Source: Cyathus striatus (Eukaryota; Basidiomycota; Agaricomycetes; Agaricales; Nidulariaceae). From it: a stretch of DNA of 64,000 bases. Below the pieces are notes generated by a model, which had not been told where the DNA came from, ran no database searches, and saw only the letters and a program-made list of their open reading frames with translations. Positions 12,748 through 26,400 of the stretch are shown here, piece after piece. The DNA lies in NCBI GenBank assembly GCA_025738555.1, contig JAOVFP010000002.1, forward strand, positions 1,550,001-1,614,000. The letters run 5' to 3'. Every line of letters begins with the position of its first letter. The stretch's first letter is position 1. The position numbers and the translations under genes were made by a program.

Positions 12748-14060
12748 GAAGTTCTGAGTGTGGAATAATTCACCGTAACCGTAATTCGGTTGTGCCGTAA
12801 ACTCGGGGCGTCGTAATTCCGAAAATTCCTGTATTTTTTAGTTTTTTCCACACAGATAGGTACCATTGAATATAAGAATTCATGTATATATTTTTAAACA
12901 AACATATACCCTATTACTGTTATCTTATAACCCATTTTCTGTCAGTTCTTTCTTTTGTCTTCCTTTTCTAAGAGATTTCCCACGCTTACTGGGGCGAGCG
13001 AATAAGAGGTATGTCCATAGGGTTCCGTTTATCTATCTGTATTGCAGTGAATCATTTCGTAGCTGTGTTTTATCTTAACATTTGTTTAATGCTGAATATT
13101 AAAATAAAACACGGAACTTGTCATTTGTAAACACAGAGTAAGACATGTGGCATTTTGGAGCTATTATTCTGTAGCGCATTTAAATAGACAAATGCTTAGA
13201 CAAAGCTATTACTTGCTATGATATATAATATTTGTGATATTGTGAACATATGAACTATAAATTTCGAAGCAATTTCAAAGTATCTTAAGTGAAGGGGTTA
13301 ATGTGACGAGATTTAGTGAGTCACCCCAGCTGAGCAGGGCAGTGCTTTGGAATTACATCCAAGTTATAAAAATTTGATAGAAAAACAGTTCTATAGCAGA
13401 AATCCGATAGCACTCTCATTACAAATGTACAACTTCATAATAATGTACCGTTAACATATCTTAATTTATATCTAAATCCTGAAGGCGAGTGAAAGCGTTC
13501 TCGCAATTTGAATCGGTGCTATGTTCACTGGCATATTATCACACTCACTCCATACACATTTTTCATTGCTGATATTTATTTCTGGCATAAACGTACATAA
13601 CGAAGCAATGATACTCGCCCCAACAGGCGTGGGAATTTTATTTCGTCGTGTTACTAGACACAGATCAAAATACTTCAACAGCACTAGTATTCCGTTTTAG
13701 AATTTAGGTATAGTATTTTACAATTATGAAAGCACAATGGAGAGTATTGCAATGATCAACTGAAATACAGAAATAAAAATGGCAGCCCCTACGGATGTAC
13801 CTCTTATTCGCTCGCCCCCAGTAAGCGTGGGAAATCTCTTCGAAAAGGAAGACAAACGAAAGAACTGACAGAAAATGGGTTATAAAATAACAGTAATAGG
13901 GTATATGTTTGTTTAAAAATATATACATGAATTCTTATATTCAATGGTACCTATCTGTGTGGAAAAAACTAAAAAATACAGGAATTTTCGGAATTACGAC
14001 GCCCCGAGTTTACGGCACAACCGAATTACGGTTACGGTGAATTATTCCACACTCGGAACT
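12748..14060. mobile_element. Long-inverted-repeat (foldback) element F1
   Basis: The left arm starts GAAGTTCTGAGTGTGGAATA and carries a CACCGTAACCGTAATTCGG block. The same sequence returns inverted up to 14060. The arms are about 300 bp (12748-13020 against 13795-14060) and near-identical. Each ends inward at a shared CCCACGCTTACTGGGG motif. The interior shares a GGAATTACATCCAA block with F3, so F1 and F3 are one family. No transposase is visible. Confidence 0.75.
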
Positions 14061-14061
14061 A

Positions 14062-15141
14062 TGACGCTCCAACTATAAATAAATTCACCGTACTAAAAAC
14101 CTGTGCCGTACTTCGGTTGCCGTAAATAAGTGTCGCCGTAATCACAGAATTGGCTTATTTCTCACTATTTTAAAGATAAAACTATTCTACTTTTATGCTA
14201 TATACTTACATATTATAAATCTACACGTATGTTAGAGAAAAGGATCTATTCGATGACTTTTTGCAGCCTCGGAAATTTCCGAATTAATTCTCACGCTCTC
14301 CAGACCGTACAGCGTCGCGTACATTTAACCTCATTCAGCCGCACTTACTTTTAAGCATTACAATTTAGAGTCTCGATTCGTGGTTTTATATTATATTAGT
14401 TGATAATTGACACTACGTAAGGGCTTTTAAATGGTAGCTAAAATGTTAGAATTTATTTTCGGTACACTCATTCAAGTGTGTCCATGTTCAGAGCGACAGT
14501 GCACCGCTGATGACAGAAAAAAAACATAATTTGATCTGATTATCTGAATAGACATGGCATTGTCACGCTGGATAAACAAGAGCTATGTGCATAGCAAGTA
14601 GAAATGTATGATACAAATATGACAAGGCAATCGGTACCTCAGGATAATCAGATCAAATTATGTTTTTTTTTTGCTATCAGCGGTGCACTGTTGCTCTGAA
14701 CATGGACACACTTGAATGAGTGTACTACAGTATGTTATTATACCGAAGATAAGCTATAACATTTTACCTACTATGAAAGCCCTTACGTAGTGTCAATTAT
14801 CAATTAATATAATGTAAAACCACGAATCGAGACTCTAAATTGTAATGCTTAAAAGTAAGTGCGGCTGAATGAGGTTAAATGTACGCGACGCTGTACGGTC
14901 TGGAGAGCGTGAGAATTAATTCGGAAATTTCCGAGGCTGCAAAAAGTCATCGAATAGATCCTTTTCTCTAACATACGTGTAGATTTATAATATGTAAGTA
15001 TATAGCATAAAAGTAGAATAGTTTTATCTTTAAAATAGTGAGAAATAAGCCAATTCTGTGATTACGGCGACACTTATTTACGGCAACCGAAGTATGGCAC
15101 AGGTTTTTAGTACGGTGAATTTATTTATAGTTGGAGCATCA
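14062..15141. mobile_element. Near-perfect foldback element F2 (two ~480 bp arms)
   Basis: Terminal inverted repeats TGACGCTCCAAC / GTTGGAGCATCA are flanked on both sides by TA (14060-14061 and 15142-15143). The arms (14062-14560 and 14640-15141) match almost base for base, including the outer CCGTA-rich block, the block with GGAAATTTCCGAATTAATTC and the inner block with CAAGTGTGTCCATG. The spacer is under 100 bp. A transcript through this element would fold into a very long hairpin. There is no ORF. It separates F1 from F3. Confidence 0.85.
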
Positions 15142-15160
15142 TACGGTATGACGCTCCAAT

Positions 15161-16509
15161 ATGAAGTTCCGAGTGTGGAATAATTCACCGTAGTCGTAAT
15201 TCGGTTGCACCGTAATTCCAGAGTGTCGTAATTCCTAAAACTTTCGTTTTTCCCACTTATTTCTATGTAAATAGGTACTATTTCATGTAAGAACTCATGG
15301 ATATGTTTTAAAAATTAACATACACCTCATTATTGTTATTTTATAGCTCATTTTCTGTCGTTTCTTCCTCTCGTCCTACGTTCCGGAGATATTTCCCACG
15401 CTCACTAGAGGCAAGCGATTAAGAGGTACGTCCATACTGACTCTCATTTTCTATTGCCAATCCAATCATTGGGAAAAGGTACATTTTAGTAGACAAAAAA
15501 AATCCTGTAATCTAACCAACAGGTTATGATGCTTCATGTTTTCTGTAACATAGTGTGTGATATGTTTTTAAACATAGTCTTCTGTCGAGATAATAATTTG
15601 AATTATCTTCTCACACATATAATCTTGTGTATTAATAGATTAAAAGTTGCTTGGCCTGTGCAATTAACAATATACTTGGGAACGATTCATCTGTGTGAAT
15701 CGTAGTCACGTACCAAGCGATAGAGCTTTCATTTAAATCAGTAATATCGAATTAAATGCGCCCGCGAACGGCACAAGCGCAAACAAGCGCAGACCTGTTT
15801 TCCCAAGCCCTTTATTTATCCATTCATTTGCAGGAACCAGAAGTATGCGCGAAAGGTAATAATTAGTATGTAAAGTAATGCAAATCATGAACTTGAGCGC
15901 GCATCTGCCTACTTAGTTCATGTACTATAATGCGTGAACTCAAACCTCGTGCTATATATATTAACACGCACACTCGTGAATCAAGATTTTGTGAGCCCCT
16001 TCAAATAAGCAGGGCAGCGCTTTGGAATTACATCCAAATCATAAAATGTACCTCTTATTCGCTCGCTTCCGGTAAGCGTGGGAATTATCTTCGGAGAGGA
16101 AGACAACAGAAAGAACTGACAGAAAATGAGCTATAAAATGAAAATAATACGATTACAGGATTTTTTTTGTCTACTAAAATGTACCTTTTCCCAATGATTG
16201 GATTGGCAATAGAAAAACGAGAGTCAGGACTCAGTATGGGCGTACCTCTTACTCGCTTGCCTCTAGTGAGCGTGGGAAATATCTCCGGAACGTAGGACGA
16301 GAGGAAGAAACGACAGAAAATGAGCTATAAAATAACAATAATGAGGTGTATGTTAATTTTTAAAACATATCCATGAGTTCTTACATGAAATAGTACCTAT
16401 TTACATAGAAATAAGTGGGAAAACGAAAGTTTTAGGAATTACGACACTCTGGAATTACGGTGCAACCGAATTACGACTACGGTGAATTATTCCACACTCG
16501 GAACTTCAT
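15161..16509. mobile_element. Long-inverted-repeat (foldback) element F3
   Basis: The left arm starts ATGAAGTTCCGAGTGTGG and the right arm ends CCACACTCGGAACTTCAT. The arms (15161-15520 and ~16150-16509) include a CACCGTA/TACGGTG block, a CGTTTCTTCCTCTCGTCC block and an inner TTGGATTGGCAATAG block. It is the same family as F1, with which it shares interior sequence near 16010-16045. It is non-coding. Confidence 0.75.
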
Positions 16510-17991
16510 ACATTCGGAGCGGCATACATTGGAGTATGACGCTCTGTTTGATCAAAAAATAACCGTGCCGTAGTTCGGCTGCCGTAGCAAAGTGGGTGCC
16601 GTAGCATTAGACATTTCATGTTTTTTTCAGCTAATTCTTATGTTTTCGATATGAATATACATTATATGATATTATTAAGCTACTATAACAAAAATATATG
16701 CCTGAAAAGTCTTTTTTCCGGTGGTTTCGCATGTAAAAATTTGTTTTCCCACGCTTGCTGACCATGCGGAGACTCTTCAATAATACTTACTAGACAGTAA
16801 AATAAATGGATACATATTATCGAAGTGAGTTAATGTACTCCTATGGTGTACATAGGGGTTTATACAAGTGAAATTTTCAACACATTCCACCGTCATTGAG
16901 TCAATCAATCCAGAGAAGTGATAGAATGACAGTATATTGTTAAGCTCTTCATTAGTATTGGTATTAGTGGTGTAAGAAATCTAAATTTATAACTACGAAA
17001 AGATAGTGCATAAATAGCTTTTTATGATATTCATGATGTATATATTTATAGTACCGGCCTAGCAAATGTTGTTGAAGTCTCCGCGCATCGAGAAAGCGTG
17101 GGAAAATAACCTTCGCATGCGAAACAACACGAAAAACAGAAGTCCTGAGAGCAATTTGCAGGCTCAAATATCATTATAAGTGTCTTTAAATTTCATTATA
17201 ACAATTAAATTGACCTGAAGGTTATGCACTTCACGATATTTTTTGTTCAACAGTACTTCCCACACTTAATTAAAATGCCCCACATCGCAACAACCTAATG
17301 TACATGTGAATGTTAGCTTGCTATTTGTGTCTCCGGACATAAATAAATTATATATGTGAAGAGTACGCGAGAGTATGGCTGATGAGTGTCCAAAGGTGGA
17401 CCGGCAGCACTGTAAGATTGCTGTAGGTCACTTCAACCAAGCATGGGAAGGGCGTGGGAAATACTGTTGAACATAACATTTCGTGAAGTAACATAGCTTT
17501 CGGAGACTATTTATTGTAATGACGAAGTTTAAGAACACCTATAATGATATTTTGAGCCTTCAAATTGTCCTCAAAGTCTCCGCTTTTCGTGTCGTTTCGC
17601 AACGAAGGTTTTTTCCCGCACTTTCTCAATGCGCGGAGACTTCAAAAATATTTGCTAGGCCCGTACTATAAATATAGACATTATGAATATCATAGAAAGC
17701 ACTTTATGCACTATTTGTACCATAGAAATGCATTAACTCAATTTTATATAATATTTATGCATTTATTCTACTGTCTAGCAAGTATTATTGAAGAGTCTCC
17801 ACATAGTCAGTAAGCGTGGGAAAACAACTTTTACATGTGAAACAACGAGAAAAAGAGACTTTTTAGGCGTACATTTTTGTCATAATAGTGTAAGCATATC
17901 ATACAATGTATATTTATATTGAAAACATAAGAACTAGCTGAAAAAAACGTGAAATGTCCAATGCTATGGCAACTGAACTATGGCACGGTTA

Positions 17992-18200
17992 TTCCCGCTA
18001 CCTTTTAAGGTAGTAGGGTTATGTAGGGTGATGAAAAACGAAATTTTGCAGAGCGAACACCTCCCATCAAGCGGAGGTTGAATACACGTGCTTTCCAAAA
18101 GATGGCAATTGCCGCTACCCCCTAAGGTAGTAGGGTTATATGTAGGGTGCTGAAAACTCGTGTTTTGCAGCGCGAACACCTCCCATCAAGTGGAGTTTAA
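17992..18200 (+). repeat. Tandemly duplicated Helitron 5' terminus (period 117 bp)
   Basis: The 5' terminal palindrome CTACCTTTTAAGGTAG recurs in altered form (CTACCCCCTAAGGTAG) 117 bp downstream. Each copy is followed by TAGGGTT, TGCAG..GCGAACACC and an imperfect hairpin around CATCAAG. The second copy starts TTGCCGC rather than TTCCCGC. Confidence 0.75.
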
Positions 18201-18293
18201 TTGAGTAATAATTTACGGCTTCACCCATTTCATTCTTATGGTGACAAACCCTTAACCCTGCTTCTTAATTTTCAATCAGTATCTTGCGCTATC

Positions 18294-18620
18294 ATGTCTG
18301 TTCTTCTCAATGAGCACCAGATGACTGCTGTCTACAACTCTCAGTCTCGTTTTTCATTTATTTCCTCTGCTGTCATTTCGCTCTTGGCTATTCCTTATGA
18401 TGGTTCAGACAAGTTAGAGGTTGAAGTGACTGTCTCTACGACGGGTGGGCCTTACTCCATGACTTCGCTTTTCTACATCCTGGTCAATTCCCACTCACTG
18501 TACATGCAATTTGGTACAGACTGGCTAGAGAAATGCTGTCACTCTCTCCCACATGCATGGATGTTGGCTCCTCCACATGTTCCCTTGTACACCCCACTTC
18601 GTAAGTGTGATTCTCATTGA
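18294..18620 (+). CDS. Small ORF in the Helitron 5' region, possible retropepsin-like fragment
   Basis: The open frame starts at ATG 18294 and encodes 108 residues; the frame stays open upstream to 18201 without another ATG. The middle carries a PYDGSD..LEVEVTVSTTGG stretch, and the end has a FGTDWL motif that recalls the LGxDWL sequence after the substrate pocket of retroviral-type aspartyl proteases. I do not see the catalytic D-T/S-G triad, so the assignment is a guess. It lies inside the Helitron, ahead of Rep/helicase on the same strand, so it may be captured cargo. A splice acceptor-like TTTTCAATCAG at 18269-18279 suggests it could be an internal exon. Confidence 0.35.
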   Translation: MSVLLNEHQMTAVYNSQSRFSFISSAVISLLAIPYDGSDKLEVEVTVSTTGGPYSMTSLFYILVNSHSLYMQFGTDWLEKCCHSLPHAWMLAPPHVPLYTPLRKCDSH

Positions 18621-20484
18621 GTTCTGAGCTATTTACTGACTATGTGGAAGTTCCTCCTTTGGCGCTGATGCCACCTAGTACACCTGCTAAACCTTCGAGC
18701 TCTGATGCTATAATGTGCATGGATACTGTATACATAGCATCAGGAAATACCTAACATACATGATTAGGAGAAATAACTGCAGTAAAGCATATATAAGCAA
18801 TGAATAGCAATTTAAAGGCAATTAAAGCAAAATTAAGCAAAATTAAGGTCTATAAGTTGTTTTAGGCAAATTAGGATTGGCCCCCTCCTTATTTTTACTT
18901 TGATTCACCTAATTTTACCTAATTTCAACTTTTTCCACCATATTTCAACATATTTTCAAGAATAAGCATTATTAAAGAATGTTTTAGCACTGAATTAATT
19001 GGTTATCTGACATGTTGTTTCATAAATAAACAATAGAAATCATTAACATTGAATGCACTACTAGATACATGAACTATGTACTGACTAACATAACTAAGAC
19101 ATATACAAAGCACCCCTTCAATAACCAACATAACATGTACCCTAACATGTGCACTCTCAATCATAAAACATATAACATACCTTATACACCCGGTACACCA
19201 AATCACAAGTCTATAAACATGATGAGTGCTAGTTGTTATTTGTGAACCAAGGAAATGAAAAAGAGGAGGTACTTACATACAAAACAACCAGAAACATATG
19301 GTGAACTTCAAAAGAAAGCCGAGAATGCAGAAGTTTTTGAACAGTCTAATGAAAGCAAAGGGTAGTGAGCAAAGAGGAGCGTATGTATCAGATAGCGGGC
19401 AAAAAAATTCAAGGCAAAAAGGTGAGGAGTAGAATGTGGTCTGAGGGAACAAGCATGTTAAAGGGGTGCTGGCAGAAAGCAGCCAAAACACATCTAGGCG
19501 GATTCCATTTCAGAAAGGGCGGGCAGAGTTCGAGTAAATGTACACTGAAATCCCCCAACGTGGTTCCAGACATGGTCCTGTGGGCAAAGGTGGAGTATGG
19601 GCAGAGGTGGAGTACGGGCAGAGGTGGAGTCAGCCATGGTGACAGAGGCAGAAGAGCAGGCTTTGAGGATGAAAATCGATGTCAACATGAGCAAGAGGTG
19701 AAGACAAGCTTGTATATGTCATAAAGGGGAAGAGGGAAGAGGAGCAGATAGACAGGAGGGGCAAGAGGACGGCAGAGGGAGGGAAGCAAGAATTGGCAAG
19801 CGGTAAGATTTGGTTCAAGTTGAATTCAGGCTCCGAAGAGCTATGCCGACACGTTTACATGTTGATGACAACGTGGCAAATCCAACATGTCACATGACCG
19901 GATTAGACCGGTGCGAACGGAGTTTGAAATGACAAACGAAATCCTGTCCAGTGTCAACTCGTCACTCCCCGGGTGATGTGTTGACACATTGACAAGTTCA
20001 ATTGGCATTAAGTACTTGCTCTTTATATCTCTCCTCCATAAATTATGTACGTAAATTACAGAGTTTAACTAACAACTACTAAGTACTACAACCTACTGAC
20101 AACCTACTTAGAAGTAGTATAGATAATAGTTTCCATAAAAACCATGTACTTGATGAAATTCAAAGTGATTTACACATAACACTAATGGTAGTCAAATTAA
20201 GTTGAACATAATACATTTTAGGGATGTATTAGTATTCCCTTTACTTAGAAACACTTATTCTGTCCTAACCCAATACTTTATTATCTTAATATTTTCACAT
20301 TAGCTCAAATTAGCTAAATCTAGTACATATTTTGTACATATTAGATACATCGTACCTTATATTAACTTAAATACACTAATAATCTCTAAATCTGACTACC
20401 TTTAACTTAGATACACTAATTATCTCTAAATTTGGCTAACTTTACTAATTTAGCCGGTGGAGAATTTCCTGATGACTACCGGAG
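18621..20484. other. Non-coding Helitron interior upstream of Rep/helicase
   Basis: AT-rich sequence with an AAGCAAAATTAAGG-type low-complexity run near 18800-18860. Short ORFs on both strands (for example 19365-19724) have no recognisable motif. It presumably contains the promoter of the downstream gene, but I see no convincing TATA/start arrangement close to 20485. Confidence 0.45.
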
Positions 20485-23400
20485 ATGATTCAACCCACTT
20501 CTTGTGATAGCACACAGGTTGTTAAAATGTTGATAGGGTCATGTATGAGTCTCTCCCGTCTTTTTACTTCGTCTATTGGTAACATACATGCTCTTCTTGA
20601 TGCACATTCATTACCCATACTATCTACCGACATATATGTTTGCTGGCAAGTATTTGTGAGACACATCATCAGCAGTGTATGCCTGTCAACTCCATCTGGG
20701 CAATTGTGCGATGCTGTACATGCTTCTGGATATAATGGTGATAGTATATGTCACATGTTCATTTCATACATAATACAGTCCGATTTGAACGCAAATTTTA
20801 TAATGGATGTTGTTAAGTCATTGAACATTCCTCAAGCAGATCATCTCATGAATGGTATGAGCAAATCACATATGTTGAAATTGCTTGGTCTCTATATCAA
20901 CCGTTTCCAGGCACTTCCAGCCAGTTTACCTTCTGATTCATCTATTTTCAATGTATTGGACCACCTTACTAAGTCAGAACTAGAAGATATTGTCTCACGG
21001 CATGGGCTGCAAGTTCCTCACCGTTGTGTAAATGAAGATTTACGAATTATTTTCATGAAGCATACTTCATTTGGGTTATGTTTTTCATCATCATTCCATG
21101 CTTGCAAAAGTTTTAGTGCTAAATTCAGCACAGCTAACTCGATAGTAGAATTTCAAATCAATGTTCTTTCTGCCATAGTGCAAAATATAAATCTCATACC
21201 ATTACGAAGACTATTATTGATTCTTGAAGTTGACTATGATATGTCACTAGGTCGATTTATTAAGCCACTAAAATTATCTTTAGTTAAATTTATCAAACAT
21301 TTACAGCATGTGCATGGTATTCAGAGCCCACATGAAAGTAAAATATCTGATGTAGATATCAAACTCAACAGCATTCGCAAAAATTGGCCTCAATTACTGA
21401 CTGATGAGAAGAAGTTAAATCTTATCACAGAATTTCGTGAAAGCACTAGTAAGGAGGCTTTATCAACCTTTATATGTGCCTGTTGTTCAGGACGCTACTT
21501 TGAGATAGAAATGAATGCTGTGAGTACAACTGATATAAATATGGATCTACTTCGAGTGCCTGCTTCATTGCATTTACAAAATATACCACTTCCTATAAAC
21601 AGTTGTAGCCCACTTAAAGACCATCTTTTAGATCCTAAAGGCATTAAAGTTGCAGATGGAAAAGTTATCTTGAGTCTGTGTCCAGAATGCTACCGCAGAC
21701 TAAAAGTTAATAAGGTCCCACCACTATCATTAATAAATCGAAATTATATCGGCCCAGTTCCTTCTGAATTGAAAGAGCTAACTATTATTGAAGAATGCAT
21801 GATTGCACAATGCCGAGCACGCACTTGTATAATTCAACTTCGTGAATCAAATCAAAACTTGGATGTACCAACTACGCAACGAGGGGTAAAAGGCCATGTG
21901 ATAGTTTACCCACAGAAGCCATCTGAATTGGTAAAAGTCCTTCCACCAGCGATAGAGGATGTTGTAACACCTATTTGTGTACTATTTATTGGATCTTCAC
22001 TGCCTTCAAGAGAGTGGTTGCAGACAAAGGCAAAACCGCTTGTTGTTCGCTGTGAAAAAGTCCGAAAAGCACTGGAATGGCTTAAATCTAATAATCCTTT
22101 GTATAGTGATGTGGATATTGACTATAATAACTTAAATTCGCTTGAAACAGAGTTTGTACCTCCTGTTCATATAGAAATCATGAGTGAGAATGAAGGAGCA
22201 GAAACACTGATGTCACGATATGATAATTATGAGGATTTGTTGCATGTTCCGCACATAATATCTGCGGCCACTTCAGAATCACATCTCAGCAATGCACCTG
22301 AAGATAATTATTCTGACATATTTCAGAATATAGTTATCACTGATGTTGAGGCACATGCTCCTGCTCATGAACTTCGAGCTGCAGCTCTCAGACATGTTAA
22401 ACAAAAGGGTGGATCATTTATACAGCTACCTCATGATCCTAAACCCGTAAATGAGTTCAACAATCCATCACTTTTACCAATGATTTATCCAACACTGTTT
22501 CCTTTTGGTATTGGAGGCCCAGAGGATTCTAAACGTTTAGTGCCTCTATCATTTCAACGTCACATTAAGCATCTCTTTAATCTTGAAGATCGCAGGTTTC
22601 AAGAACATTATTCATTTTTATTCACAGTTTTCAACATAATCCAACGGAGAAAAGCACTATTACATACAAGTCTTAAAGTTAAAAAGTCGAATTTTGAATG
22701 GGTTGCTTCAACATTTGCATCAGTATCACCTATTGCAATTCAAGCAGTGTCAGAACGAATTGCCAAAGGAGACCTTGTAACTGCTAATTCTCCCAGTGAA
22801 AAGAAAGTATTAGAGTTGATGAAGCATGTCAAAACTGTTACAGCTGCTGTTCCTGGTTCTGCTGCAAGTCATACCATTATGCGCAATGAGATACGGGGAC
22901 TGGTGATTCAAAAAGGTCTCCCAACTTTCTATGTAACTATAAACCCAGCTGATGTGTACAATCCTATTGTAAATCTTCTTGCAGGTAAATCATTTAATAT
23001 TGATAACATATTCTCAGGAAATGAATCTAATTATTGGTCACAAGCTTGCTTGGTTGCACGTAACCCTTCAGTTGCAGCACAGTTTTTTAATATTTGCATG
23101 AAACAATTTATTCGCTGCATTATGGGATATCAGCCTGTTAATGGAGTTAACATCAATGAAGGTATTTTTGGAGTAACAAATGCTTATTATGGCTGTGTTG
23201 AAGCTCAAGGACGTGGTACATTACACTGTCATATGATTGTATGGGTTGAGGGCGCACTAAATCCTCAGGAAATTAAAGATAGAATTATAGCTCATGGAGA
23301 TACTGAATTCCGTGATCGCCTGCTAGCTTTTCTTGATGATACAATCTCAAATGAAATACCAACTGATCCAGATCCAAATTTAAGTGTTCCATCGACTTCA

Positions 23401-26400
23401 GCACATGCGTGTTCTGTCCATAGTATTGATCAGGGTGACCATGTCACATATGAAGATTTTATGAAAGCCCGTCAAAAAGATCTACATCACTTAGTAACAC
23501 AATGTCAATCTCATAAGCATTCGTCAACATGTTACAAGTACTGGAAACCAGGAGAGGCAAAGGAATGTAGATTTGGACTTGGTAAAGAAAATGTTGTTGA
23601 ATATAGTACATTTGATGAGGAGAAAGGTGAAATTTTTCTCCATTGTCTAAATGACTTTGTCAACAATTTCAACTGCACTATAATTGAAGCACTTCGATGT
23701 AACATGGATATTCGATTTATTCTCTCGGGAGCAGCAGCAAAAGCAGTTTTCTACTACATTTCAGATTATATTACCAAAACTCAGCTGAAAGCTCATGTAG
23801 CATTTGCAGCACTTCAATTAGCAGTACAAAAATTAGGTGAATTCAATTCACATGAAGACGATTTAGCTTCTCATGCTCACAAGCTACTTCAAAAGTGTGC
23901 ATATGCTATGATTTCACATCAAGAACTATCATCTCAACAAGTTGTTTCATATCTAATGGGTTTTGAGGATCATTTTACCAGTCACAAATTTAAAAGTCTG
24001 TTCTGGACATCATTTGAACAATTCATTGAAAAACAACTGCCTTCCCCTGAATGCTGGTCACCTTCTCAAGCTGAAATTGCTCATAATAATACAGAACATT
24101 CCATTTATTCAGTAAATTCTTTTGACTCCTCACAAAATAGTAATGAATTCAACAATGAAGATAGTACCTCTCAAACAAATTCTCATTTAGAGAGCAGTAA
24201 CACATATCCACCAGATGATGAAATAGATGTATCTATTACAACTGATAATTCAGGAACACTAATTGCAAAGGTTTCACAGGTATTAGACTATCAACTAAGA
24301 AGTAGTGAACTTGATTCTATGAATGTGTGGGATTATATTTCAACTGTTGAGAAAATTATTAAGCCAAAGCAACACTCTCATAGTGTTCAAATGTGCAGCA
24401 GAGAGAATTTGGTCTCTGACAGTGAGGATGACTCAGATGCAATGGAAGAAACTGAAACGATTCAGCCAACTCCGAGCCAGAGCCACCAAAAGAGACAGTA
24501 CTATGCATATAAACACAATCATCCAGAATATCCAACGCACTACACTGTACTCCGTCCCTCTGGTACTATGTATGTTCCGGTACCATGTGGACCTGGAATT
24601 CCTAGGCGAGATAGAGAACAGTCAAAAATCCGACATGCACGGTTGATGTTAATCTTATTCAAGCCCTGGAGAAATGTTGAAGACCTCAGAAATACAAATA
24701 TGTCTTGGCTGGACAGTTATGAGTCATTCTACTCCACATGTAGTCAGCAAGTACGGCATTGTATTGATAACATGCAAATTCTTCATGAGTGTAAAGATAG
24801 TCGAGATGACCACTTTGCTAAGATGAGAGAGAAAAATCGAACTCCAAATACTCATATTACAGGAAGAGGAAGTCACTCCCAGGTAAATGTCAATTTTCTT
24901 GGTGAATACAGCTCTCAGGAACAAATACTTGAACACCTAGAATCAATTAGTAATTGTTTGAGTCAGCGCATATCCTCACAATATGCAAATGCATTTGATT
25001 GTGTAGAACAAGCCGAACTATGTGGAATGTTTGATAATAATAACGGAACTGATGAAACAAGAATGCAGGCAATTGATAATGATTTAACTAACACTTCTCC
25101 ATTTGATATCATCGCAACAGACACTGCTTTGGAAGACATATGGAGAAAAGCATATGATGACCGGCGTAATATGTGGAAACAGATGTCTGCAGCTTCAGAT
25201 ATTGCTACCGAGAATTCAGAGCACTCCCATTTAAGCTTGGCTCCAATGATTACAAATAGCTCTGAAGTGCCGGACATTCAGATTCAAAATTATTCCATAA
25301 TTCCAGAGACAGACACTACAACAAGGCATTGCAATCTGGCAGAGATTAATCATATGGTTGCTGAATACACTCTAAATAGTGAGCAATCACGTGCTGTATC
25401 AATAATTGCCAAGCATAGTCTGAAAGTACGTCCACCACAATTGAGAATGTACCTTGGCGGTCAGGGTGGTACAGGAAAGTCACAAGTTATTAATTGCTTG
25501 CATGAATTCTTTATTCGGAATGGTCAAAAACGCAGATTTCGGCTAGCTGCTTACACAGGTGTTGCTGCACAAAACATCTTAGGAATGACACTACATGCTG
25601 CGCTATGCCTTAATCAAAGGGCTGGAACAGGTACTCAGACAAAAACACATCGAGATCTTGTAGCATTATGGGAAGGCGTGGATTACTTATTTATTGATGA
25701 AGTCTCAATGGTTGGTTGCGTTATGTTGGCTCAGATTAGTGAAGCTTTAGTATGTGCAAAGGGAAATACCGCTCCATTTGGCGGAATAAATGTAATATTT
25801 GCTGGTGATTTTGCTCAACTACCCCCAGTAGGCCAGCAAAAACTTTACAGTACAATTGATACGACAAAAAGGCAATCAGCCAGTACCCATGGTCAGAAAG
25901 TTATTGATGGAAAATTACTGTGGCTTTCTGTTGATACAGTTGTCATGCTAAAGCAAGTCATGAGACAATCCGGTTCCAGTAATTACCAATTTGTTGACTT
26001 ACTTCAGCGGCTACATGAAGGAAGATGTTCTGATGATGACTATGAAGTACTGTCAAATCGATTATTAGAATCAGTTCAACCTAATTGGAATGAATGGAGA
26101 GAAGTTCCTATTATTGTGAGTGATAATCTAACAAAGGACTTGTTAAATGAGAAAGCTGCTAAAGCATTCACCGAGCAGACCGGTCGAAATCTTCACTGGT
26201 ACTATGCAATTGACTCACGAGAAGGCAAGCCTATTGAAGATACGGACCTCCGAAACCATCTCCTTGGACTAAATTCTGGACAGACAAATTATCGACTAGG
26301 ACGAATACCGTTAGTTGAAGGTATGCCCGTAATGATAACACAAAATTATGATGTCCCTGGCGGAATTGTCAATGGCACCACTGGTACAATACACTCTGTT

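Noticed and set aside
12748..17991. Regularly recurring short blocks suggestive of a CRISPR array
   Set aside because: Spacing and orientation vary, blocks belong to inverted-repeat arms, and the context is eukaryotic.
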